From: JAWKXU01 sp964468045
GTDB lineage: Bacteria; Pseudomonadota; Alphaproteobacteria; Sphingomonadales; Sphingomonadaceae
Assembly: GCA_964468045.1 (NCBI GenBank)
Contig: CAYXTO010000002.1
Span: forward strand, 124,001 to 188,000
Direction: 5' to 3'
DNA length: 64,000 bases
Made by a program: the position numbers and the translations under genes. Under the pieces are notes generated by a model that saw only the letters and a program-made list of their open reading frames with translations, did no database searches and had not been told where the DNA came from. Positions within the stretch are counted from its first letter, which is position 1, and the number at the start of each line of letters is the position of its first letter. Of the stretch, positions 7,718-14,839 are shown in pieces.

Positions 7718-9790
7718 ATGAAGCCGGAACAATTCTCCCACGCCAACAGCACATCGAAGGATGCCAAGATGGACCCTTTGCTCGAACCTATCGAAATCGG
7801 CGGCCTGCGGTTCAAGAACCGCATGGTCCACGTGCCCACCACCATGAACATGTCCGATCCGCTCGGCCACGTCACCGACAAGCTGACCGGCGTCTACGAG
7901 ACGCTCGCGGCGGGCGGTTCGGGCGCGGTCATCGTCGGGGCGACCTGCGTGCGCCATGACGGCCTGATCAACGAGCGGATGCTCGGCATGTACGACGACA
8001 CCTACATCATCGGTCATCGCGATGTCGTCAGCGTGATCAAGGACAATGGCGCGGTGTCCGGCATCCAGCTGTTCTACGGCGGGATGATCCCCGGCCTTGC
8101 CGCGACCTTCCCGATCGAGCCGGGCACGGGCTGGATCCCGGGCACCATCAGCTGGGGGCCGAGCAACCAAGTGGTGATCGGCAATCCGCAGCCGGGCATC
8201 GTGCCGACCGAAGTCTATGACGATCTGGTCGAAGCCTATGCGCAGGGCGCCCGCCGCGCCCGCGAAGCCGGCTACGAGTCCGTATCCTGGCACTTCTGCC
8301 ACGGCTCGCTGCCGCACACCAATCTCTCGTTGCTCGCCAATGTCGGCCGCAACGATAAATATGCCGACCGCTTCCTGTTCTGCGAGCGGATCCTGGAGCG
8401 CACGCAGGAACTGTGCGGCAAGGAATTCCCGCAGATGCCGCGCTTCTGCGTCGATGAGAATCTCGAGGGCGGCTACGACATCGAATATTTCGTGGAGCAT
8501 TACGCGCCGCGCCTGCATGCGCTGGGCATCGCGGTGCTGGACTGCACCTTCGGCTCGATGATCCAGGGCGTGCCGGGCCGCCACCCCGAAATCGACAGCT
8601 GGGAATTCATCGGCCCGGGCTTCTACACCCCCAATGCCATCAACCTCGACAATATCGCCAAGCTGAAGAAGCTGCTGATCGAGAAGAACATCGACATGCC
8701 GCTGATCGGCTCGGCCAATCTCTGCACGCCGGAGGACCTGCGCTCGATGGTGGCGGAAGGCCGCGCGGAATTCGCGGGCACATGCCGCCTGTCGATGGAC
8801 GACCCGGACTATGCGATCAAGATCCACGAAGGCCGGGAAGAGGAAATCCGCAAGTCCACCCGCACCGGGGCGTCCAACATCCTCGGCAATATCTTCGCCA
8901 AGGGCTGGGCCGGGTCTGCCCAGAACGCGAGCTTCGGCCGCGACCATGAATTCCGCATCCGTCACACGCTGCGTCCCAAGAAGGTCGTGGTGGTCGGCGG
9001 CGGCAGCGGCGGCATGGAATATGCCATCACCGCCAAGGAGATCGGCCACGATGTCATCGTCCTCGAAAAGAGCGACAAGCTGGGCGGGGTGATGGACTGG
9101 GCCGGCAATTATCCGAATGTCCCGAACATGGAGATCATCCGCTACCAGCCCGATTTCCATCGCGCGATGATGCGCAAGTTCGACGTGCCGGTGCGCTTCA
9201 ATTGCGAGGCCTCGCTGGACGATGTGATGGCCGAGAACCCGGACGTGGTGGTCATCGCGACGGGCGCCGAATGGGTCATGCCGGAATTCCATGGGCTGGA
9301 TGCGGCGCTGGACAGCGGCTTCGCGGTCACCATGGAGCAGGCCATGTCCCGCGACGAGGAATTCGATCCCGGCTCCCGCCCGGTCATCCTGGGCAGCGGG
9401 ATGGGCGGCGAGCTGGCCTTCGAATACAAGCTGCGCGGGCTGGATGTCCGCCTGCTCGAAGCATCGCCGAACCATCAGTATGTGAACTATATCGGCTCGC
9501 GCGGAGCCCGCGTGGATGGCGCGCTGCAGAAGTTCGGCATGCGGATCGAAACGGATTGCAAGCCGGTGTCGATCGCGGACGGCAAGCTCACGGTCGAGAA
9601 CGGCAAGGGCGAGCGGACGACGATCGCGGCGAGCAAGGTCATCATCTGCCCGGGCCGCCGCGCGGTCAATTCGCTGGTCAGCCAGCTGAATGGCAAGTGC
9701 GTGACGGTGCAGGTGATCGGCGATGCGAAGACGCCGCGCTCCTACGCCAACGCCATCCACGAAGCCGCCTATCTGTCGCGCCGGATCTGA
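7718..9790 (+). CDS. old-yellow-enzyme/2,4-dienoyl-CoA-reductase-like oxidoreductase lacking Fe-S cysteines
   Basis: This 690-aa protein has an N-terminal FMN TIM barrel (residues ~15-370) and a C-terminal FAD/NAD(P)H domain with GGGSGG at ~427-432, the layout of FadH, BaiCD/BaiH and trimethylamine dehydrogenase. The ATG at 7718 has AGAGG upstream; ATG 7769 is the other option. Family members carry a cysteine cluster for [4Fe-4S] after an EEIRPC-like segment. Here the matching stretch, from R378, reads RKSTRTGASNILGN and the later CxVNP-like Cys is also absent. The usual QLxHGG also reads QLFYGG (~117-122). It probably reduces an enoyl or dienoyl-CoA or enone, but electron transfer must differ from FadH. 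Confidence 0.85.
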   Translation: MKPEQFSHANSTSKDAKMDPLLEPIEIGGLRFKNRMVHVPTTMNMSDPLGHVTDKLTGVYETLAAGGSGAVIVGATCVRHDGLINERMLGMYDDTYIIGHRDVVSVIKDNGAVSGIQLFYGGMIPGLAATFPIEPGTGWIPGTISWGPSNQVVIGNPQPGIVPTEVYDDLVEAYAQGARRAREAGYESVSWHFCHGSLPHTNLSLLANVGRNDKYADRFLFCERILERTQELCGKEFPQMPRFCVDENLEGGYDIEYFVEHYAPRLHALGIAVLDCTFGSMIQGVPGRHPEIDSWEFIGPGFYTPNAINLDNIAKLKKLLIEKNIDMPLIGSANLCTPEDLRSMVAEGRAEFAGTCRLSMDDPDYAIKIHEGREEEIRKSTRTGASNILGNIFAKGWAGSAQNASFGRDHEFRIRHTLRPKKVVVVGGGSGGMEYAITAKEIGHDVIVLEKSDKLGGVMDWAGNYPNVPNMEIIRYQPDFHRAMMRKFDVPVRFNCEASLDDVMAENPDVVVIATGAEWVMPEFHGLDAALDSGFAVTMEQAMSRDEEFDPGSRPVILGSGMGGELAFEYKLRGLDVRLLEASPNHQYVNYIGSRGARVDGALQKFGMRIETDCKPVSIADGKLTVENGKGERTTIAASKVIICPGRRAVNSLVSQLNGKCVTVQVIGDAKTPRSYANAIHEAAYLSRRI

Positions 9791-9805
9791 CGGGGACACG
9801 CGCTC

Positions 9806-11359
9806 ATGCTGCATGCCCCGCTCAGCCTCGGAGAGATCCTGCTGCCCGCGCTGCTGCGCGATCCCGGCCAGCCCGCCCTGATCCTGGAGGACGGCACGGT
9901 CGTGACGCGCGGGAAGATGGCGCAGGCCACGGCCGGCTATCTCGCGGCGCTCGATCATGCCGGGCTTCGTCCGGGGAACCGGGTGGGGGTGCTGTCGCGC
10001 AACCGCCCGGAAGTGGTCTATCTCTGCAATGCGCTGGCGCTGGCCAATCTGTGCGTGGTGCCACTGCATCCGATGGGCAGCATCGCGGATTTCGATCATG
10101 TGGCGGGGCTGACCGGGATCAGGACGCTGGTGTTCGATCCCACCCATTTCGAGGAAGTCGCGGCCGAGCTGGGCCGGCGCTTCCCGGGCCTGCGCCTGCT
10201 GGCGATGGGCGCGACGCAGGCGGGCGAATCCATTCCGGAACTGCTCCGCACGCTGCCCGCCGCCCGGCTGGAAGCGCGCCCGGCCGGGCCGGAGGACATC
10301 AACCGCATCGCCACCACCGGCGGCACCACCGGCAAGCCCAAGGCGATCCTGCTCAGCCAGCGTTCGATGACCGCGCTGCTGGCGATCCAGCAGGCGGAAT
10401 GGGACTGGCCCTCGGAACTGCGGTGCCTGGTCTGCGCCCCGCTCAGCCATTCGGGCCTCGCGCTGATGCTGCCTGCGATCCTGCGCGGCGGAGTGATGGT
10501 GATCCAGGACGGCTTCAATCCGGAGAAGGTCTGTGCGGCGATCGAGCGGCACGGGATCACCTGTACCCTGCTGGTGCCGACCATGATCTACGCCCTGCTC
10601 GATCATCCGGGCCGGGCGGACTACGATCTCTCCAGCCTGGAATGCGTCTATTACGGTGCGTCCAGCATCATTCCGGAGCGGCTGGCGGAGGCGATCCGCG
10701 CCTTCGGGCCGGTGTTCTTCCAGTTCTTCGGGCAATCCGAAGCGCCGATGAGCGTGACGGTCATGCGCCGGCACGAGCACGATCCCGCCGATCCGCGCCG
10801 CCTCGGTTCCTGCGGGCGCGCGGTGCCGTGGGTCCGGGTCAAGCTGCTGGACGACGACAATCGCGAGGTTCCGCGGGGCGAGCCGGGCGAGATCTGCTGC
10901 CAGGGGCCGCTGGTGATGACCGGCTATCTCGACAATCCGGAGCAGACCGACGCGGCCTTCGCGGGCGGATGGCTGCATACCGGCGATGTCGCGGTGATGG
11001 ATGCGGACGGCTTCCTGCGGATCATCGACCGCAAGAAGGACATGATCATCACCGGCGGCTTCAACGTCTACCCGCGCGAGATCGAGGACGTGATCCTGGA
11101 GGACGATGCGGTCGCCGACGTATCGGTGGTGGGCGTGGCCGATCCCAAATGGGGCGAGAAGGTCGTCGCGCTGGTCATCCCGCGCCGGGGCAGGCAGGTC
11201 GACGAAGCCGCGATCATCGCCCGGGTGCGGGATCGCAAGGGGCCGGTCCAGGCGCCCAAGGCGATCCTGATCGGCGATGCGATGCCGCTTTCGCCGCTCG
11301 GCAAGCCCGACAAGAAGGCGGTGCGGGACATGGTGGCCAGGCAGCTCGTCGCCAGCTAG
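9806..11359 (+). CDS. AMP-forming acyl-CoA ligase
   Basis: This 517-aa ANL-superfamily enzyme activates a carboxylic acid to its CoA thioester with ATP. The P-loop-like TTGGTTGKPKA is at residues ~170-180, the YYGASSIIPE motif near 285, the hinge DRKKDMIITGGFNVYPRE near 410, and the catalytic lysine in GKPDKK near the C-terminus. Length is normal. It is the last gene of the zinc-ribbon/thiolase/reductase operon, 15 bp after the reductase, so it likely supplies the CoA-activated substrate for that pathway. Confidence 0.9.
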   Translation: MLHAPLSLGEILLPALLRDPGQPALILEDGTVVTRGKMAQATAGYLAALDHAGLRPGNRVGVLSRNRPEVVYLCNALALANLCVVPLHPMGSIADFDHVAGLTGIRTLVFDPTHFEEVAAELGRRFPGLRLLAMGATQAGESIPELLRTLPAARLEARPAGPEDINRIATTGGTTGKPKAILLSQRSMTALLAIQQAEWDWPSELRCLVCAPLSHSGLALMLPAILRGGVMVIQDGFNPEKVCAAIERHGITCTLLVPTMIYALLDHPGRADYDLSSLECVYYGASSIIPERLAEAIRAFGPVFFQFFGQSEAPMSVTVMRRHEHDPADPRRLGSCGRAVPWVRVKLLDDDNREVPRGEPGEICCQGPLVMTGYLDNPEQTDAAFAGGWLHTGDVAVMDADGFLRIIDRKKDMIITGGFNVYPREIEDVILEDDAVADVSVVGVADPKWGEKVVALVIPRRGRQVDEAAIIARVRDRKGPVQAPKAILIGDAMPLSPLGKPDKKAVRDMVARQLVAS

Positions 11360-11382
11360 GTGCGCTCCCGCTCCTTCCGGTA

Positions 11383-12276
11383 TCAACCCGCCGCCAGGCT
11401 CCGCGCCTTCTCGAATTGCACCATCGTAGAGTTGAAGGAACTGACCGCCGCATCCTCCAGCGTGCGGTGGCGATGCTCGTCGGACACCATCTCCACCCCA
11501 TACACGCCCTGATAGCCGGTCAGCATGATGCTGTGGAGGAACGCGGGCACGTCCAGCTCGCCTTCGCCCGGCAGCTTGCGGTTGTTGATCGTATCCTCGA
11601 AGATCGTGCCGACCTGCTGCCGCATGGCGTCGTCCACTTCGACGGCCGTCACCAGATAGGGCGGGAGATTGGCCACCGCGTCATAGGAAATCCCGCCCCG
11701 GGCCATGTGCCAGATGTCGATCAGCAGGCCGCCGTTGGGCTCGCCGGCGTGATCCACGATGCGGCGGGCGGTCTCCAGATCCTGAATCGCGGAACCGGGC
11801 ACGAGCTCGATGCTGATGCGCGTGCCGGCCTCGGCCGCCTCGCGGCACAGCTGGCCGAATTCGTCGCCCACTTTCTCGATGGGCCAGGAGGAAACCCCGC
11901 CGGGGCCGGGCGCGAGCAGGATCTCGCCCACGGTCTTGATCTGCGCGGCGCCAAGCTCCGCCGCTGCTTGCAGAAGGAACGCGCGCGTCGCATCCGAAGC
12001 CGCGCGGCGCTCGCCATCGGCGAACCAGTCGGTCAGCACTTCGAATTCGAGATAGTCCAGCCCCGCGCCTTCGATGATGCCGCGAATGCCGGAATAGCCG
12101 ATGGTTCTCACGTAATGGGCAAGGTCGTTGGTCTCCAGCCCGAGGCCGACGAAGCCTGCCGCCGCCGCTGCTTCCGCGCGTTCCTTCAGGCCGAACGGGG
12201 CGGGGTCGGACGAGGCGAAGGGAATGATGTTGCCGGCCAGCGTGAAATATGACGCGATCAGCTTCGGTTGTGACAT
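11383..12276 (-). CDS. sugar phosphate isomerase/epimerase-like TIM-barrel protein
   Basis: This 297-aa cytoplasmic protein resembles the AP-endonuclease-2/xylose-isomerase-like TIM barrel family. Visible features include EFEVLTDWF, ISIELVPGS and LIDIWHMARGG, where Glu, Asp and His residues typically bind a divalent metal at the barrel mouth. Members include isomerases, dehydratases and ring-hydrolysing enzymes, so the reaction is open. GGAGCGACA precedes the ATG. It lies 24 bp from the convergent ligase gene and is followed on its upstream side by an SDR on the same strand. Confidence 0.78.
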   Translation of the reverse strand: MSQPKLIASYFTLAGNIIPFASSDPAPFGLKERAEAAAAAGFVGLGLETNDLAHYVRTIGYSGIRGIIEGAGLDYLEFEVLTDWFADGERRAASDATRAFLLQAAAELGAAQIKTVGEILLAPGPGGVSSWPIEKVGDEFGQLCREAAEAGTRISIELVPGSAIQDLETARRIVDHAGEPNGGLLIDIWHMARGGISYDAVANLPPYLVTAVEVDDAMRQQVGTIFEDTINNRKLPGEGELDVPAFLHSIMLTGYQGVYGVEMVSDEHRHRTLEDAAVSSFNSTMVQFEKARSLAAG

Positions 12277-12326
12277 TGTCGCTCCTTCTCCCTCGTTCTT
12301 CCTGCGCCTGCGTCAGCGCTCGATCG

Positions 12327-13103
12327 TCATTTCAATACCTTGGGCGGCCGTCCCAGCAGCAGCCCGGCATCGGCGGTGATCAGCTGCCCGGTCAGCAGCT
12401 CGGCGGATATGGCGAGCCAGCCCACGGTTTCCGCGATCTGGGCGGGCGTGGCGACCCGTTCGAGCGCGGCGTCGCCGGCGAACTTGTTGCGCAGCTCGTT
12501 GTAGGCGTCCTCGCCCACGCCCTCCAGCAGCCACCGGCCCTCGATCATTCCCGGCAGCACCGCATTGACCCGGATATCGGGCGCGAGATTGCGGGCCAGC
12601 GCCAGCGTCAGCGTGTTGAGCGCGCCTTTCGACGCGGCATAGGCATAGGAACTGCCGGTGCCGTTGAGCCCGCCGATGGAGGATACATTCACGATTGCGC
12701 TGCCTGCGTCCATGTGCGGCGCCACGGCCCGCGCCATCTGGTAGGGGCCGACGGTGTTGACCGCGTAGATGCCGAGGAAATCGTCTGCATCGAGCGCGTC
12801 GAGATCCGTCATGGAGCGGAACAGCGTCGTGCCCGCGCTGTTCACCAGGGCGTCGATGCGGCCCCAGCGCTTCACCGCTTCGGCGGCGATCTGCTTGCAG
12901 TCGGTATCTTCCGCCACGTCTCCCTGCACCGCAAAGGCGTCGGCGTCCAGTTTCCGGCACTGCTCGACGACGGCGAGAGCGGATGCCTCGCTCGACCGGT
13001 AATTGACCAGCACATCGAAGGAATGCCGGGCGAACCATTCCGCGCAGGCGGCGCCGACGCCGGAGGCTGCCCCTGTGATCACTGCAACGCGACGCTCGCT
13101 CAT
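12327..13103 (-). CDS. short-chain dehydrogenase/reductase (SDR)
   Basis: An SDR of 258 aa using the ATG at 13101-13103, which overlaps the stop of the upstream MaoC-like gene (ATGA). A start four codons earlier is possible. TGAASGVG binds the cofactor, the NNAG-type motif is NSAG, and the catalytic residues are S (NVSSIGG) and YAASK. The C-terminal TADAGLLLG replaces the common VDGG ending. Coupling to a hydratase suggests a hydration/oxidation pair as in beta-oxidation (hydroxyacyl-CoA dehydrogenase-like role). Confidence 0.85.
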   Translation of the reverse strand: MSERRVAVITGAASGVGAACAEWFARHSFDVLVNYRSSEASALAVVEQCRKLDADAFAVQGDVAEDTDCKQIAAEAVKRWGRIDALVNSAGTTLFRSMTDLDALDADDFLGIYAVNTVGPYQMARAVAPHMDAGSAIVNVSSIGGLNGTGSSYAYAASKGALNTLTLALARNLAPDIRVNAVLPGMIEGRWLLEGVGEDAYNELRNKFAGDAALERVATPAQIAETVGWLAISAELLTGQLITADAGLLLGRPPKVLK

Positions 13104-13534
13104 TCGCCCACCCATTTGATGATATGATGGGCCACGGCAACGACCTCATCATCCTGATTGTTCACGGTAACCTCGGCATGGCTCTTGCGGGCTTCGGCCT
13201 CGACCCCGGCGATCACGTAATCGATGCGGATCGTATCGCCGATCCGCACGGGCTTGATAAACCGGATGCGGTCGAAGCCCAGCGCGACCGGCACGCCCCT
13301 GCAGCCATTGTCCGCCGCCTTCTGCGCCATGGCGGTGGAACAGCTCGACATGTAGCCGACCAGCAGCGCGCCATGCGCGATGCGGCCGCCGAACGGGGTT
13401 TGCCGCATGGCGTGCTCGTTCACATGATTGGCGGAGAAATCTCCCACGATCCCGGCGAAGAGATAGACGTCGCTCTCGCTCACGGTCTTGCTGAACTGGG
13501 TACGGTCGCCGATGGCGAGCCCGAGATCGGTCAT
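13100..13534 (-). CDS. MaoC-like (R)-specific enoyl-CoA hydratase
   Basis: This 144-aa hot-dog-fold protein starts at the ATG 13532-13534, preceded by GAGAGG. The hydratase-2 motif is clear: DFSANHVNE (catalytic Asp and His, in the place of the usual D-x-N-P-x-H) followed by GGRIAHGALLVGYMSS. It should add water to a trans-2-enoyl-CoA or bind a related thioester. It is the first gene of a leftward operon with an SDR and perhaps the TIM-barrel gene. An in-frame extension upstream to 13750 exists but looks non-coding. Confidence 0.87.
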   Translation of the reverse strand: MTDLGLAIGDRTQFSKTVSESDVYLFAGIVGDFSANHVNEHAMRQTPFGGRIAHGALLVGYMSSCSTAMAQKAADNGCRGVPVALGFDRIRFIKPVRIGDTIRIDYVIAGVEAEARKSHAEVTVNNQDDEVVAVAHHIIKWVGE

Positions 13535-13808
13535 GAAAAGGCACCTCTCATCCCCGCCGTCCGCCTGCCTGCTGCCTCCAGGCGAACCGCCCCGATGGAT
13601 CAATTGGTCAAAGCATAGGGGCAGGATGGAACGAATGCCAGCGGCCTTTGAAATGGGGCGAGCCGGTTGACGCAGAACGCCGGAAATGTGCATTTCGATC
13701 TTCCGTTCCGGCGTGCTGCAACCCCGCGATAAAGCTGCTTTCCATGGCAAGCGCCGCGCGCTTTTCGGTGTGACCTTTCACGGAGGCGCCTCTCTGTCCG
13801 TCCATCTT

Positions 13809-14043
13809 CGTCATGCCAGACCTTCGGCTGGCTGGCCAAGCCAGCCGCTCAGGATAAACTGCCCTCGGGCAAGCTGGCATCTCTCTCGGTGATGTGGCGC
13901 ATTGCCCATAAAGATCCCAGCCTTCGCTGGGATGACGGCAAAGAGTGACACAGCCGGTCCGTGCCAGCCAACCGAAGGACTGGCATGACAAAAGGCGCAG
14001 GGCGCACACTCCTTCGTCATCCCCGTGCAAACGGGGATCCAGC
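13809..14043. repeat. nested palindromic intergenic repeat cluster
   Basis: The ~700-bp gap between 13534 and 14247 holds no convincing gene. Within it, an outer inverted pair (13809-13836 and 13962-13989) shares a GTCATGCCAGxCCTTCGG core, and an inner pair has hairpins ATCCCAGC-CTTC-GCTGGGAT (13914-13933) and ATCCCCGT-GCAA-ACGGGGAT (14019-14038), in opposite orientations with GTCAT beside each. This is the GTCATxCC-type extragenic palindrome common in sphingomonad and other alphaproteobacterial genomes. Function is unknown; such clusters mark intergenic and often insertion-prone sites. Confidence 0.8.
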
Positions 14044-14172
14044 CGTCCTCGCATCTTGGGTTCCCGCTTGATGGTAGCGGAACAAGCGAGTGGGAGAACA
14101 GGGAAGGCACGTATCATCCGCCAGGATAAGCCAGATTTCAGGCATGTAGGAAAGAAGAGCATACTCCTCCCC

Positions 14173-14190
14173 GGGCGGTGCCGCCCTTTT
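14173..14190 (+). terminator. short GC hairpin followed by T-run
   Basis: GGGCG-GTGC-CGCCC (14173-14186) followed by TTTT then AT-rich DNA. It lies between the repeat cluster and brnT. It has the form of an intrinsic terminator on the plus strand that would insulate brnT from upstream transcription, but no plus-strand gene precedes it nearby. Confidence 0.4.
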
Positions 14191-14246
14191 ATTAGTATTT
14201 ACATTTTATTCTTGCATCAGGAATAAGGCGTATCTACAAATAACCT

Positions 14247-14504
14247 ATGGACATCGAATTCGATCCCGTGAAGAACGAACGGAATATCCGGGAACGCGGA
14301 CTTTCCCTCGAGGGCTTCCAGGGCTTCGATAATGTCCCTGTCGTGATGATCGATGATCGTCGCGACTACGGCGAAACCCGTTTCCGTGCTTTCGGCCGGA
14401 TCGACGGCAAGGGTCACATGATCGTTTATACCGAAACCGATACAGGTATCCGGCTGATCAGTTTCCGCCGGGCCCGCGAAAAGGAGATGAAGCGCTATGA
14501 ATAA
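14247..14504 (+). CDS. brnT: BrnT ribonuclease toxin
   Basis: This 85-aa protein matches the BrnT toxin family (RelE-like fold ribonuclease). The start MDIEFDPVKNERNIRERG, the central RFRAFGRIDG and the end IRLISFRRAREKEMKRYE are diagnostic. BrnT blocks translation by RNA cleavage and is neutralised by BrnA. The family's usual order, toxin first with the antitoxin gene overlapping its end, is kept: brnA starts 8 bp before the brnT stop. The AT-rich 60 bp upstream probably holds the autoregulated promoter. Confidence 0.93.
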   Translation: MDIEFDPVKNERNIRERGLSLEGFQGFDNVPVVMIDDRRDYGETRFRAFGRIDGKGHMIVYTETDTGIRLISFRRAREKEMKRYE

Positions 14505-14766
14505 GCCCTTCGATGACAACCCGGAATGGACCAAGGAGGATTTTGCCAAGGCCAAGCCAGCGGATCAGATCCACCCCAAGCATGTCGTCAATGCCCTGGT
14601 CCGCAAGCCGGGCCGCCCGGCCGGCTCCACCAAGCCGGATGCCAAGCAGCTGATTTCGCTGCGCCTGGACAAGGATATCATCGCCAGGTTCAAGGCGGGC
14701 GGCCCGGGCTGGCAAAGCCGGATGAATGAAGCCCTGCGCAAGGCGGTGGAGAAGGCTGCACGCTGA
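14497..14766 (+). CDS. brnA: BrnA antitoxin (ribbon-helix-helix)
   Basis: This 89-aa partner of BrnT starts inside the end of brnT. The N-terminal half (EWTKEDFAKAKPADQI) is the toxin-binding region, and the C-terminal part (KQLISLRLDKDIIARFK then GPGWQSRMNEALRKA) is the BrnA DNA-binding domain. The toxin-antitoxin complex normally binds and represses its own promoter. A CTTCCCC/GGGGAAG hairpin follows the stop. Confidence 0.93.
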   Translation: MNKPFDDNPEWTKEDFAKAKPADQIHPKHVVNALVRKPGRPAGSTKPDAKQLISLRLDKDIIARFKAGGPGWQSRMNEALRKAVEKAAR

Positions 14767-14794
14767 ACAACCTTTTGGTGGGTTCCCAATCCGG

Positions 14795-14820
14795 CTTCCC
14801 CGGCCTGTCGGGCGGGGAAG
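14795..14820. terminator. hairpin downstream of brnTA
   Basis: CTTCCCC (14795-14801) pairs with GGGGAAG (14814-14820), with extra GC pairing possible in the loop. It lies between the brnA stop and the convergent TonB receptor stop. There is no strong T-run, so termination is possible but unproven. Confidence 0.4.
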
Positions 14821-14839
14821 CACAGTCGGGCAAGAGCGG

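Noticed and set aside
6533..11386. 1617-codon open frame on the minus strand, antisense to the DUF35/thiolase/reductase/ligase operon
   Set aside because: It spans several well-supported genes, its translation is His/Arg/Asp/Ala-rich low-complexity sequence, and long antisense frames are common in GC-rich DNA.
9202..12252. 1016-codon plus-strand frame overlapping the reductase end, the ligase and the antisense of the TIM-barrel gene
   Set aside because: Out of frame with clear enzyme genes, Arg/Gly-rich translation, no domain seen; a GC-skew artefact.
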